A stretch of 42,732 nucleotides of DNA, from the NCBI GenBank assembly GCA_036443405.1, contig JAZFYD010000028.1:1-42732 (forward strand). The letters are read 5' to 3'. The position numbers and the translations under genes were made by a program. Below, one piece after another: positions 8,004-17,651 of this stretch. This DNA comes from JAZFYD01 sp036443405. Its GTDB lineage: Bacteria; Planctomycetota; PLA2. Numbering within the stretch: the stretch's first letter is position 1; each line of letters begins with the position of its first letter. The notes under the pieces were generated by a model, which was not told the origin of the DNA, searched no databases, and saw only the letters and a list, made by a program, of their open reading frames with translations.

Positions 8004-10190
8004 ATGATCCCGTTCCGCAATGTCCTGGCCCTAGGTCTCGCCGCGCTTCTGTTTGCCGCCCCCGTTCGGGCGCAGGAAGCAAAGCCCGCCGCAGCCCTTT
8101 TCTCCCAGGACACCTTTCTCTATCTCGAACTCGACACCAAGGCGTTCGACCAGGGTGTCCGGCAGCTCGATCTCGCGAAGATGCTCGCGGATCCGAAGCT
8201 GCGTGATCTGTTCGGGCCGTTGCTCGCGCAGGTCGGCGCCAACGTCGAGGACCCCATTGCTGCGTTGCTGCAGCACGTCCCGGCACGGGCGTGGGTCGAC
8301 GGCAAGATCGCCATCGGCATCCGGGGTTTCAACCTCACGCTGAAAAAAGCGGACGGCACGCTCGAGCGCCACTTCATCGGGCCCAGCAATCCGCTCAAGG
8401 CCGCGCATCTCCACCGCCTCATCGGCGCGGGGATTCTGAATGTGGCCCGGGGCGCGGCTGGAATTTCGATCAACGCCGACGCGATGATCGTCGTCTCGCC
8501 GGGCGTGAACTCGAAGCAGATGTTGCCGGCGCTTCTGGCCGCGCCGCCGATACCGCTGGAGCAGAGCGACGTCGAGGTCGCTGGCCGCATGGTCAAGCGC
8601 GTCAAGCTGCCCGACATGAACGGCCTGATGGGTGCCGACTTCTTCATCGACATGACGGGCGAGCGCTGGATCATCTCGTCCAACAAGACGGCGCTGCAAT
8701 CGGCGCTGGACGGATCGATGCGGAGTCCGCTGAATCAGTGGGGGCCGTTCCAGGAAGCGCGGGAGCGTTTCACCGCCGAGAACAACGTCGTGTTCGCGTA
8801 CGCGGATGTCAGCGCCGTGGTCGACATGGCGAGGAACCTCGTGCCGCCGATCATTCTGGAGTCCGCGCGGTTGCAGGGGCTCGATTCGATCCGCGGAGTC
8901 TGCTTTGGGATGTCGATGACCGAGGGTGGCATTCGCGAGAGCCTCGGTGTCACGCTGAAGGGTGAGACGACCGGCTGGTTCAAGCTGCTCGACGCGTTCC
9001 CCGGTGGGATGCCGAGTCTGCGCGCCGCGCCCGCGAAAACGGCCGGCTACATCGGGGCGCGTTTCGACGCGAAGCTGTTCGTGCAGCGGCTCGAGGAGGT
9101 GCTGGCCAAGGTGTATCCGGGTGCGGAGTCGGTTCTGCAGCTCGGATTCTCGCGCGCGAAACTGCAGACCGGATTCGACATCAAGCAGGAGATCCTCGCG
9201 GCACTAGGCGACGAGGCGTCGATCCTGATCTATCCGCCGCGCGGCTTCTTGCCGGTTCCGGACTGGACGGTGTCCCTGGCGGTGCGTGATCAGGAGAAGT
9301 TCAAAGCGCTGTTGGAGAAGTTGAAGGGATTCGCGGCCGCCGCCGGCGTTCCGCTTCAGCCCATTCAGCTCGACGACGGAAGCGAGGCGATGCAGATTCT
9401 GCTGCCGCCGACGATTCCGATGTTGCCGCCCGTGCTGACGCTGAGCGGTAATCGCCTCTTGATTTCATCCGCCGACGACATCCTGATGCGTTCGACGCAG
9501 AAGGCGGCCGAGGGCGAGGCGCCGCTGCCGCAGCTCGCGAACGGCGAGGTGTTCCAGAAGGTGATGCGCGGGCTGAGCAAGGGCGACGACCAGGGTCTCG
9601 TGATGCTGGCGTATCTCGACAACAAGGCCATGATCCCGCCGCTTCTCGAGCGAGCGCGCGCTCTGGGCCAATTCGCGCCGGGCCTTCCGATCGATCTCGC
9701 GAAGCTCAACCCGCATGCGTTTGTGCCGCACCTGAACGGCATGGCGATCGCGCTGCGGCGTGACACGAAGGCGATCAGCATCGACGTGTTCTCGCCGACG
9801 GGTTGGATCATTCCCTCGATCGGTCTTGGTGTGATGTACGCGAGCCAGGCGGAGGCAGGCCGTCGCATCCGGATCGAAGAGGAGGTTCTGATGCCTCCGG
9901 TGCCGGTGCGCAACCCTGAGGAGCCGTTCGTCGGATTCAACTGGGACACCGAGGGCGAGGGGCTGCTCCTCACGAGCGTGATCGAGGGGACGCCGGCGCA
10001 CGCGGCGGGCTTGCAGGTCGGCGACCGGATCGTCGGTTTCAACGACGCGGTCGTCGCGGGCATGGAGACGTTCCGCGTGGAGATCCTGAAGCACAAGGCG
10101 GGCGATACGGTGACGCTGAAGATCAAGCGTGCCGGCGATGAGATGGCGATTTCGCTCAAGCTCGGCCGCCGTGGAGATCACGTGAAGTGA
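8004..10190 (+). CDS. Large exported protein with C-terminal PDZ domain (DUF3352-like body)
   Basis: A 728-residue protein. Residues 1-24 are a classical signal peptide ending Val-Arg-Ala-Gln, so it is periplasmic or secreted. The long body (about 30-620) resembles the planctomycetal DUF3352-type proteins: LFSQDTFLYLELDTKAF at the start and repeated Leu-rich amphipathic blocks. No catalytic motif is visible. A short hydrophobic stretch near 600 (TGWIIPSIGLGVMYA) could be a membrane contact. A PDZ domain occupies about 640-720, with GLLLTSVIEGTPAHAAGLQV and DRIVGFND. The gene is monocistronic or leads a weak operon with the cupin. The function is unknown; a PDZ-bearing envelope quality-control role is only a guess. 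Confidence 0.75.
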   Translation: MIPFRNVLALGLAALLFAAPVRAQEAKPAAALFSQDTFLYLELDTKAFDQGVRQLDLAKMLADPKLRDLFGPLLAQVGANVEDPIAALLQHVPARAWVDGKIAIGIRGFNLTLKKADGTLERHFIGPSNPLKAAHLHRLIGAGILNVARGAAGISINADAMIVVSPGVNSKQMLPALLAAPPIPLEQSDVEVAGRMVKRVKLPDMNGLMGADFFIDMTGERWIISSNKTALQSALDGSMRSPLNQWGPFQEARERFTAENNVVFAYADVSAVVDMARNLVPPIILESARLQGLDSIRGVCFGMSMTEGGIRESLGVTLKGETTGWFKLLDAFPGGMPSLRAAPAKTAGYIGARFDAKLFVQRLEEVLAKVYPGAESVLQLGFSRAKLQTGFDIKQEILAALGDEASILIYPPRGFLPVPDWTVSLAVRDQEKFKALLEKLKGFAAAAGVPLQPIQLDDGSEAMQILLPPTIPMLPPVLTLSGNRLLISSADDILMRSTQKAAEGEAPLPQLANGEVFQKVMRGLSKGDDQGLVMLAYLDNKAMIPPLLERARALGQFAPGLPIDLAKLNPHAFVPHLNGMAIALRRDTKAISIDVFSPTGWIIPSIGLGVMYASQAEAGRRIRIEEEVLMPPVPVRNPEEPFVGFNWDTEGEGLLLTSVIEGTPAHAAGLQVGDRIVGFNDAVVAGMETFRVEILKHKAGDTVTLKIKRAGDEMAISLKLGRRGDHVK

Positions 10191-10236
10191 CGGTCCGGGC
10201 GCTTGCCCGTGATCTGACAGACCTTTTCACCTGCAG

Positions 10237-10557
10237 TTGGACGAAGGGGCGCTGGGGTCTTTGACCTGGCGCCCCTTCGGTAAAGGGGTCGAGCTCGCGA
10301 AGCTCGCGCGCGAGGGGGATGCGGGGCTCGTTCTGTATCGCATCGCCGAGGGTGCGCCGCGGGATGCGTTTGCAGCGCACACCCACACCGGCGGCGAAGC
10401 GTATCTCGTGTTGAAGGGGCTGATCGCGGATGAGTTCGGACGCTACGCCGAGGGTTCGTTCGTGTGGCTCCCGCGCGGGTCCCGCCATCAGCCTTGGACC
10501 GAAGGCGAGACCGTGGTTCTGGTGTTGTGGCCCGAGGGCGTCAAGGTGAGTGAGTGA
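10237..10557 (+). CDS. Cupin-domain protein, ChrR-like
   Basis: A 106-residue single cupin. The metal-binding motifs are HTHTGGEAYLVLKG (His, His, Glu) and later RGSRHQPW (His), which fits a mononuclear metal site like the cupin of ChrR anti-sigma factors and related small cupins. There is no zinc-binding anti-sigma domain and no sigma factor next door, so an enzyme or sensor role is open. The start is a TTG at 10237. The stop overlaps the start of the next gene in GTGA, indicating translational coupling. Confidence 0.75.
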   Translation: MDEGALGSLTWRPFGKGVELAKLAREGDAGLVLYRIAEGAPRDAFAAHTHTGGEAYLVLKGLIADEFGRYAEGSFVWLPRGSRHQPWTEGETVVLVLWPEGVKVSE

Positions 10558-10934
10558 TCTCGTCTCTCGCAGGGACGTGGAGCGGCAAGGGTGTGGACCG
10601 CTCGCTGGACATGTTCGCGGCGCGGCTGGTCGTGACCGCGGTCGCAGCGGGCCGCGGTTTTTCGTTCGCGTTCACCGCCGTAGGCGAAGGCGATGAAGTT
10701 CTCTACCGGCACTTCGGCCTCGTCACCGACGAGGCGTTCGCGTTCGTCGACGACAGCGGCGCGCCGCTGCGGATGCTGGGGGCGAAATCCGTGACGCTCG
10801 AGTCCGCAAAGTTCGTGTCCGCTGAGGTCACGCTGAACCTCGCTCACGCGGGCAGCACGCTCGAGGTCCAGATCCAAACGACGGGCGCCGCGGGCGACCA
10901 GCCGTTCCTCACCGCGACCATGTCACGCGCTTGA
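10554..10934 (+). CDS. Small hypothetical protein coupled to the cupin
   Basis: A 126-residue protein that starts at GTG 10554 inside the cupin stop. SLAGTWSGKGVD at the N-terminus and alternating hydrophobic strands to the C-terminus (LTATMSRA) suggest a small beta-barrel of the lipocalin or fatty-acid-binding type, as in DUF1579/THAP4-like proteins. That is a fold guess only. It ends 7 bases before the convergent kinase gene's stop. Confidence 0.65.
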   Translation: MISSLAGTWSGKGVDRSLDMFAARLVVTAVAAGRGFSFAFTAVGEGDEVLYRHFGLVTDEAFAFVDDSGAPLRMLGAKSVTLESAKFVSAEVTLNLAHAGSTLEVQIQTTGAAGDQPFLTATMSRA

Positions 10935-10941
10935 GGCGAGA

Positions 10942-13900
10942 CTACTCCGCCAGAAGCGCGTCGACTTGCGCCCAGAATCTCTGCCAATCGCGTCGCTCGC
11001 TCTCCGGCATCTGCGACAGTTGTTCGCGGACAAATTTCAGATCGCTGTCGTACTTCCAGTGGTTGAGCCGCTGCGTGAGGCGCGCTTTGGGCTGGGCGCG
11101 TAGCTCCTGCAGGTTGCGTTCGAGCCAGACATGGGCGAGGGCTCTGGCGGTTGGGAGGTCCTCGACTTTGTCCTTGGAGCGACCGGGCGCTCCGGCGAGC
11201 GCGGCCGTGCAGATGGCGTTGTAGCGCGCCGTCAACACCTCGAACTTGGGGTGTTTATCGAAGAGCTCGCGCCAGAATCGCAGAGAAGCGCCGTACTTCT
11301 TGCTTTCGTAGCAGAGCTCCGCGATGTGCTGCATCTCCTCGGCGTCGCGTGGTTTCTCCTCGCCGTTCAGCAGCGCCGGCAGCCGCGGCTCGATGTGCTG
11401 CCACACCTTGGCCTGCTCGATGAAGCGAGCCGTCGGGTAGGTCCAGCGCCCAGTTCCTGTTCCGAGCCGGTGCGCACGTTCGAGCCACGGGAGCGCCTTG
11501 GCCCACTCGTGCTTGAGCCAGTGCATGCGGGCGATCCAGAGGTTCACGACCGCGTCGTCGGGCTGGAGTGCGCGCGCTCTGTGAAACGCCTCGAGCGCCT
11601 CGTCCAGCGCCAAGAAAGACTGACGCGCGCTTCCCAGTTGGAACCACGCGTTGAAGTCGGAAGGCTTAATTTCCACCGCTTTCTCGTACGAGCCCGCCGC
11701 GTCTTTGTACCGTCGCAGCTGCAGGTACATGGACCCCATCTCGCGGTGGATCATCGCGTAGTCCGGGCCGAGTTCGAGTGCCTTCTTGAACGACGCCTCG
11801 GCTTCGTCGAATTTGCGCTGTTGGCGGAGCGCAGTGGCCTTCAGGTAATGGGGCAGCGGATCCGGCGGTGCGTTCTCGATCGCACCCTCGCACGCCTCGA
11901 TCGTTCCGCCGTAGTCCTTCTGGTCGTAGAGCGCCAGGCTCAGTCCGACATAGGCGCGGACGATGTGCGGGCCGAACTCGATCGCGCGCCGGTACATCGG
12001 GATCGCATTCGTGGACTGGTGGTCGAGTACGAGGGCGTCACCGAGTTGCAGGTTCATCTGCGCGCTCGTCGGGCGCAACGCCACCGCCGCCGTGTAGTTG
12101 CGCACACTCGCCTTTCTGTCCTTCAGCATGTCGGACGAGTACGCGAGACGCGCGTGGACCCACGGGTCGCGCGGATAGCGCAGCACGGCTTGACGTAGCA
12201 CGCGCATCCCCTGAGGCGGATCGCCCGCGACGGTCGTGCCGTGACCCAACAGCAGCATCGTCTTCGCGGGGAGGTCGGGCTCCTTGCTGAGCGCGCGCAG
12301 CGCTTGGTAGTCGCGCGTCGCGGTTGCGTCGCGCACCTTGTTGCGGAGTTCATCGGGATCCGCGGCCCGCGCGATGTCGAGAAGGTGATTCCAGTCGGTC
12401 CCCTTGAGCTTTCTCGCCGCGCGACGCAGCAACGACCATTCGTCGAGGGCGGCCGCGAGTTCGGCTGCGATCCGGCGCCGCTTCAGGCGGGCGCCGATCA
12501 TTTCGGGTTCCCCCTCGTAGACGTCGTAGCCGTACTCGCGAAACGCGTCGGCGAAGTCGGCATCGGTCTGCTTGTGGTTGTCGCCATTGCTCCATCGCGA
12601 CCGCAGAAGCTCGAGCCGTTCGGCCATGGCGCGGTCCTCTCCGGCGCGGCGCTTGGCATCCTCGTAGCGCACAACCAGGCCCTGCACGCGATCTCGGGTG
12701 GCCGTGCCCGCGTCCGCAGCTCGCGCGAGGTCGTGGGAACGTTGTGCCGCCGCGATCGCCTCGACCCACTCCGCGCGACCCTCATGGAAACGCGCTTCTT
12801 GCAGCGCCTCATCTATGGAGGCCATGGAACTCCGCTCACGTGCCACGCGGTCGTGGCGCATCCAAAAATATGTTGCGCCGGACCCCGCGACGAGCAGGAG
12901 CAGCGCCGCCGCGATCGCGACCGTCTGGAATCGCGCGCGCCGCGCCTCGAGTCCAGCGAGCCGGGCGCGCTCGGCGCGTTCGCGTGTCTCGGCCGCTTTG
13001 GCGCGTGCGGCGATCGCCGCGAGCTCGGCCCGGTGGGCACGCTCCTCGACCGACGTCAGATACTCCGTGACTGAACGCGCGACGGTCTGTGCGCTCCGTG
13101 GGCGATCGCCGCGAAGCGGAGCGATGCACCGCTTCGCGAGTTCGATCAACTCATCGTCAGCGCCACACGCATCGAGCGCTTCGTTCGCATGCTCGAGCTT
13201 CGCGTTCGCCGCCTGCTCGTACAAGCTACCGCGCTCGGGAGAGTACGGCGGACTGCCGGTCAGGATCTCACACAGGACCGCACCCAGGGCGAAAACGTCG
13301 GAACGCTCGTCGAGTTCGTCCAGCATGCCAAGCGCCTGTTCGGGCGGCATATACCCGGCTGTGCCCATGACCGATCCGGCGACCGAGTCCGATTCGTCCG
13401 ACTCGGTGCGGACAGTGGCGATCACCGTCGGGTCGGGCGCCCCCTTGGCGCGCCGCTCGTCGGCGACACCGCCCTGTGCGAGCACCTTGGCGAACCCCCA
13501 ATCGACGACCTGCACTTCGTCGAAACTTCCGATCATGATGTTGCGCGGTTTGAGATCGCGGTGGATCACGCCGCGAGCGTGGGCGTACGCGACCGTGTGG
13601 CAGATGTGCTCGAAGTAGGAAAGCAACTTGCGCCGGTCCTTTGCCGGATCGTCGCGGTCCTTGAGGAGTTCGGCGAGGGTCTGTCCCTTCACGAGTTTCA
13701 TCGCGAAATACGGGCGGTAGTCTTCGAGCACGCCGAGCCCATAGACGGGCACGATGCCCGGGTGCTGGAGCTGGCCGCCGATCTGCGCTTCTTCGACGAA
13801 ACGTTCGATCGTGTCGGCGGATCCGCGGTGCGCCTCGCGTAGTACCTTGATCGCCGCATGGCGTCCCAAGTCGACGTCGCGCGCTCTCCAGACGACGCCA

Positions 13901-14058
13901 ACGCCGCCCTGCGCAATCTTGTCGATGAGCTCGTAGCGCAGCTTCCCGTGGCGTGCGCCGACCTCCGCGTCGCCCTCGAGCGCGCGCAACAGGATGCGCG
14001 GTGCCGGCCGACCCTCTGCGCGCATCAGGTCGAGGATGCTGCGTTCGGGCGTGCTCAC
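10942..14058 (-). CDS. Membrane Ser/Thr protein kinase with TPR tail (second of a pair)
   Basis: A 1038-residue transmembrane kinase. Cytoplasmic kinase domain about residues 40-335: Gly-rich loop QGGVGVVWRA, ATP lysine K71, catalytic loop HRDLKPRN (D168), and the metal-binding motif as DWG (D186) in place of the usual DFG. GTAGYMPPEQAL and SDVFALGAVL follow. An Ala/Arg/Glu-rich helix (about 335-375) leads to one membrane segment (about 378-399). The rest is TPR-like, e.g. DPWVHARLAYSSDMLKDRKA and AIPMYRRAIEFG. The start overlaps the upstream kinase stop by 4 bases (ATGA), so the pair is translated together. By planctomycetal precedent it senses or scaffolds through the TPRs; targets are unknown. 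Confidence 0.9.
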   Translation of the reverse strand: MSTPERSILDLMRAEGRPAPRILLRALEGDAEVGARHGKLRYELIDKIAQGGVGVVWRARDVDLGRHAAIKVLREAHRGSADTIERFVEEAQIGGQLQHPGIVPVYGLGVLEDYRPYFAMKLVKGQTLAELLKDRDDPAKDRRKLLSYFEHICHTVAYAHARGVIHRDLKPRNIMIGSFDEVQVVDWGFAKVLAQGGVADERRAKGAPDPTVIATVRTESDESDSVAGSVMGTAGYMPPEQALGMLDELDERSDVFALGAVLCEILTGSPPYSPERGSLYEQAANAKLEHANEALDACGADDELIELAKRCIAPLRGDRPRSAQTVARSVTEYLTSVEERAHRAELAAIAARAKAAETRERAERARLAGLEARRARFQTVAIAAALLLLVAGSGATYFWMRHDRVARERSSMASIDEALQEARFHEGRAEWVEAIAAAQRSHDLARAADAGTATRDRVQGLVVRYEDAKRRAGEDRAMAERLELLRSRWSNGDNHKQTDADFADAFREYGYDVYEGEPEMIGARLKRRRIAAELAAALDEWSLLRRAARKLKGTDWNHLLDIARAADPDELRNKVRDATATRDYQALRALSKEPDLPAKTMLLLGHGTTVAGDPPQGMRVLRQAVLRYPRDPWVHARLAYSSDMLKDRKASVRNYTAAVALRPTSAQMNLQLGDALVLDHQSTNAIPMYRRAIEFGPHIVRAYVGLSLALYDQKDYGGTIEACEGAIENAPPDPLPHYLKATALRQQRKFDEAEASFKKALELGPDYAMIHREMGSMYLQLRRYKDAAGSYEKAVEIKPSDFNAWFQLGSARQSFLALDEALEAFHRARALQPDDAVVNLWIARMHWLKHEWAKALPWLERAHRLGTGTGRWTYPTARFIEQAKVWQHIEPRLPALLNGEEKPRDAEEMQHIAELCYESKKYGASLRFWRELFDKHPKFEVLTARYNAICTAALAGAPGRSKDKVEDLPTARALAHVWLERNLQELRAQPKARLTQRLNHWKYDSDLKFVREQLSQMPESERRDWQRFWAQVDALLAE

Positions 14059-17000
14059 TTCTCGGCCTCCGCGAGCGCCATCTCCACGCCGCTCCAGAAT
14101 TTCCTCCAGGCCACGCGCTCCTCTTCGGGGAACTTGGCGACGCTCTCGTCGTCGGCGTGTCCGAGGATCCAGCCCTCTTTCCAGTCCATGAGCGTCTTGT
14201 AGGCGACGTGGTCACCCTTGATCACGCGTGGCTGCCAATACGCCAGTTCGGCTGTCATCCACGCGTGCGCACGTTCGCGCCGCCGCTCGCGTTCCTTCGG
14301 CTCGAGCTCTTCGTTCCGCGCCGCGTTCAATGCGGCGCCGGCCGCCCGCAGGTGCGCCTGCCCGCGGGGCAGCGATTCGATTTCGTTGTAGACGCGCGCG
14401 GCGTCCTCGTAACGCTTGGCGAAGAAATGAGCCGCCGCGAGTTCGACGCTTGCCGGCGGAGACTCGCCGGCTTGGAGCTTGTCGGCCAGGGCGCGAACGC
14501 GCTTCATGCGCGCAAGCTGTTCCGCGGACGGGTACTTCCAGTTGTCGCCCATTTCCTGGCCCGCGTCGTCGCCACGCTGTGTGTAGAACACGCCCTGCTT
14601 GAACGTGCCGTCGCGGAACATGACGCGGCCCAGATGACACTGTGCTTCTGCGAAGTCCGGATCGGCCAGCGCCACCTTTCCAATGTGGTAGATGGCCTGT
14701 TTGTTGTTGCCGAGGGCCTCGAACGCAAGGCCACGGTTGATGTCCACATGACGGCTGCGGTAGCCAGCGTTGTACGCCGCATCCAAGCTCGCGAGCACAC
14801 CCGGGTAGCGCCCGGTTGCCAAGTAGGCGCGAGCGAGATGGAAATGCGCCGAGCCGCGGTCGGGTGCGTCGGCGGTGGCGCGCAGGAACTCTATGATCGC
14901 CTCGTGATAGCGATGCTCACGCGCGAGGACGATTCCCCGGCTCTCGCGGGCGGCCGGGTATTCGGGCTTGAGCGCCAGCGCCTCGTCGATGGATTCGAGC
15001 GCGCGCTTCGAGTCGTTGTTGCCGTCATACGCGATGCCGAGTGAACGATAGATCTCGGCCGATTTGGAATCGAGACGGAGCGCATCCTTGAAGACGGCGA
15101 TGGCACCTTCGTAGTCCTTGAACTGCTGGACCAAGGCGACGCCGAGCTGATGGTGCGGACGGGCCGACCGGGGGTCCTCACGCATTGCTTGCCGGAACGC
15201 GCCGACTGCACCGTCGCGATTGCCCTTGCGCGCGAGCACGTTGCCGAGCTGGCAGTACCCCTCCAGATCTAGTCCGCGCAGCTTGCCCTCCTCGAGTGTC
15301 ATCACGGCCGTATCGAGATCACCCGCGTGCGCGAGCGCGAGACCGAGCTGCGCGCGCAACGCGGAGGAACTGGGCCGGAGCGCGAGGGCGGCGGTGAGAT
15401 AGCGCGTGGCCTGATTCCATTGCTTCTGGCGGCGATAGATGTCGACGAGGCGGACGAGGATGCGAGAGTCCGCGGGGAATCGGTGGTAGGCGCCGAGCAG
15501 AACGCGCTCGGCGTCGTCGTACTGCTTGCGCTCGATCAGAACGTGCCCGAGGAGCGCGAGGCTCGCTACGGGCGTCCGAGCGAGTCCCTGGGCGTCCGCG
15601 AGTGATCGTAGGTCCTCGACCTTTCCGCGATAGTGCGAGTCGCGCACGCGTGCTCGCCACGGATCGGGATCTGCTTCGCGGATCACACGTCGAACGCGAT
15701 CGGATTTGACGAGGAGATAGAGATCGTCCAGTGCCTCGACGAGAGCGCGTGCGATGGGACGCGCGAGGATGTTCCGCGGCGTGTCGGGTTGGTCGATGGG
15801 GAGGTCGTTGTCCCTGAACGCGACGACCAACTCGCCCGCCGTGCGTTCGGCGCTCCGTCCGGTAAGCCATTGCGCGCGGATCTCGGCGAGCCGGTCGACC
15901 AGCAGTTCGTCTCGCTCGGCCTGCTTCCGCGCCGCGGCGACTTCCTGCTGTTTCTGCTCGAGGCGGGCGTGCAGCGAATGCGCGCGATCGCGCGTGCCTT
16001 GATCGATCTCGGGCTGGGCGGCGAGTTGCATGGCCCGCTCGGCCGCAACCGTCGCCTCGTCCCACTGCTCCTGCCCCTCCCGGAGTCGCGCCTCATCTTC
16101 AGCCTCGCGCACCGCGATCATGGTGCGCTGCGCTTGCGCTTCGCGGTCGCGCTGGGCAAGCAGGTACCCGCCCCCGCCCAACAGAACGGCAACAAGCAGG
16201 GTCGCCGCCAGCGCCAGGACCCGCCGTCGCGCCTTGCGCTCCCACTCCGCGACGGATGCTTCGCGCTTCAGCCGTGCGTGCTCCTCGCGCTGGCTCGCAC
16301 GCTCGTTCGCCGTCTCGACCGCTGCGAGCTTCGCACGCTCCTCGACCGCGGTGAGATGTGCGCTGATCCCATTTGCGACTTCGCTCGCGTTGTCCGGCCG
16401 GTCGCGTCGCAGCGGCTGCAGGCAGCGCTTGGTGAGCGCGACCAACTCGGTGTGAGCGTCACACGCGTCGAGGCGCGCGTAGGCGTCCTCGAGCTTGGCC
16501 TGCGCCGCGAGGATGAGCAGATCATCCGCGTCGGCGACATACGGCGGCTTGCCCGTGAGGATCTCGCACAGAATCGCGCCGAGCGAGAAGACGTCGGAGC
16601 GCTCGTCGAGTTGCTCGATCTGGCCGAGCGCTTGCTCCGGCGGCATGTAGGCAGGAGTGCCCATGACCGAGCCCGCGATCGAGTGCGAGCTGCCCTCGCC
16701 GGTACGCACCGTCGCGATGACGCTCATGTCGGGCATCTTCGGCGGCGCCTTGCGGTCGTCGCCCTCGCGCTCGAGTCCGAGGACCTTGGCGAAGCCCCAG
16801 TCGACGACCTGCACCTCGCCGAACGCGCCGAGCATGATGTTGCTCGGTTTCAGATCGCGGTGGATCACGCCGCGCGCGTGCGCGTATCCGACCGTGCGGC
16901 AGACCTGCTCGAAAACCGAGAGGAACCTGCGGCGTTCGGCAGTGGCGTCCGTGCGCTCTTCCAACAGCGCGGCGAGGGTGCGTCCCTTGACGAGCTTCAT

Positions 17001-17414
17001 GACGAAGAAGGGGCGACCGTCGGGCTGTAGGCCGAGGTCGTAGATCGGCACGACGCCGGGGTGGTGGAGTTGCCCGGTGATCTGCGCTTCCTCGACGAAG
17101 CGCTCGACGACCTCTGGGGTGTCCACGAAACGTCTGCGGAGCATCTTGACCGCAACCTCGCGGCCGAGGTCCTTGTCGCGACTCTTGAAGACGATGCCGA
17201 CGCCGCCGCGCGCGATCTCGCCAAGCGTCATGTAGCGCCGGTTGTCCTCGACCTCCTCTTCGGAGTTTTTCGGCGCGACGCGGATGACCGGCGAATGCTC
17301 TTCGGGCACGTCACGCAGCAGGACGCGGGCCTTGCGCCCGCTGGCGCGCTCGATCGCTTCGAGAACGCTCTGGCCCGGTTCGAGCCGTCTCGACTTGAGC
17401 TCTTCACTTCCCAT
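14055..17414 (-). CDS. Membrane Ser/Thr protein kinase with TPR tail (first of a pair)
   Basis: A 1119-residue paralogue of the following gene. Kinase domain about residues 60-355: Gly-rich loop RGGVGIVFKS, K90, HRDLKPSN (D187), DWG at D205 and GTPAYMPPEQAL. One membrane segment spans about 399-420 (LALAATLLVAVLL). A long C-terminal region of TPR repeats follows (HQLGVALVQQFKDYEGAI, EIYRSLGIAYDGNNDSKRAL). Residues 1-60 are a disordered acidic leader. The pair shares domain order, the DWG change and the FVEEAQI-GQL-HPG helix-C block, and so arose by tandem duplication. No sigma factor or phosphatase gene is next to them. The start is the ATG at 17414. Confidence 0.9.
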   Translation of the reverse strand: MGSEELKSRRLEPGQSVLEAIERASGRKARVLLRDVPEEHSPVIRVAPKNSEEEVEDNRRYMTLGEIARGGVGIVFKSRDKDLGREVAVKMLRRRFVDTPEVVERFVEEAQITGQLHHPGVVPIYDLGLQPDGRPFFVMKLVKGRTLAALLEERTDATAERRRFLSVFEQVCRTVGYAHARGVIHRDLKPSNIMLGAFGEVQVVDWGFAKVLGLEREGDDRKAPPKMPDMSVIATVRTGEGSSHSIAGSVMGTPAYMPPEQALGQIEQLDERSDVFSLGAILCEILTGKPPYVADADDLLILAAQAKLEDAYARLDACDAHTELVALTKRCLQPLRRDRPDNASEVANGISAHLTAVEERAKLAAVETANERASQREEHARLKREASVAEWERKARRRVLALAATLLVAVLLGGGGYLLAQRDREAQAQRTMIAVREAEDEARLREGQEQWDEATVAAERAMQLAAQPEIDQGTRDRAHSLHARLEQKQQEVAAARKQAERDELLVDRLAEIRAQWLTGRSAERTAGELVVAFRDNDLPIDQPDTPRNILARPIARALVEALDDLYLLVKSDRVRRVIREADPDPWRARVRDSHYRGKVEDLRSLADAQGLARTPVASLALLGHVLIERKQYDDAERVLLGAYHRFPADSRILVRLVDIYRRQKQWNQATRYLTAALALRPSSSALRAQLGLALAHAGDLDTAVMTLEEGKLRGLDLEGYCQLGNVLARKGNRDGAVGAFRQAMREDPRSARPHHQLGVALVQQFKDYEGAIAVFKDALRLDSKSAEIYRSLGIAYDGNNDSKRALESIDEALALKPEYPAARESRGIVLAREHRYHEAIIEFLRATADAPDRGSAHFHLARAYLATGRYPGVLASLDAAYNAGYRSRHVDINRGLAFEALGNNKQAIYHIGKVALADPDFAEAQCHLGRVMFRDGTFKQGVFYTQRGDDAGQEMGDNWKYPSAEQLARMKRVRALADKLQAGESPPASVELAAAHFFAKRYEDAARVYNEIESLPRGQAHLRAAGAALNAARNEELEPKERERRRERAHAWMTAELAYWQPRVIKGDHVAYKTLMDWKEGWILGHADDESVAKFPEEERVAWRKFWSGVEMALAEAEK

Positions 17415-17466
17415 CCGCTCGACATCCTAGTCGGCGGACGGTGGTGCTGTCGATGCCGTCGCGCAG

Positions 17467-17643
17467 CTAGGTGGTGGCGGGGCCGTCCGGGGGCGGGAGT
17501 TTTCGGCCCGCCTCCCGGAGTGACTTGCGCAGCAGGAATTCGATGTGGCCGTTGAGGCTGCGCAACTCGTCTTTCGACCAGAAGCGCAGCGCCTCGTAGA
17601 CCTTTGGGTCCAGCCGCAAGAGGAACGCTTTTCGTTCCGCCAA
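17467..17643 (-). CDS. Arc/CopG-type ribbon-helix-helix protein paired with SPFH
   Basis: A 58-residue protein reading RKAFLLRLDPKVYEALRFWS followed by an Arg-Ser-Leu-Asn-Gly-His-Ile-Glu-Phe-Leu-Leu helix. This is a ribbon-helix-helix fold: one beta strand that would insert in the DNA groove and two helices for the dimer. I chose the TTG at 17643, 8 bases after the SPFH stop, because conservation begins at Ala-Glu-Arg-Lys; the longer open frame to 17706 overlaps the SPFH gene. Small RHH proteins of this kind recur directly downstream of SPFH genes in other bacteria (recalled, not searched), so the pair is a conserved functional unit. Whether it binds DNA or acts as an SPFH accessory is not known to me. 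Confidence 0.7.
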   Translation of the reverse strand: MAERKAFLLRLDPKVYEALRFWSKDELRSLNGHIEFLLRKSLREAGRKLPPPDGPATT

Positions 17644-17651
17644 GGTCCGAC

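Noticed and set aside
11131..16500. Long plus-strand open frames opposite the kinase genes
   Set aside because: High GC leaves antisense frames open; their translations are Arg/Ala/Val-rich with no domain, while the minus strand encodes full kinase-TPR proteins.
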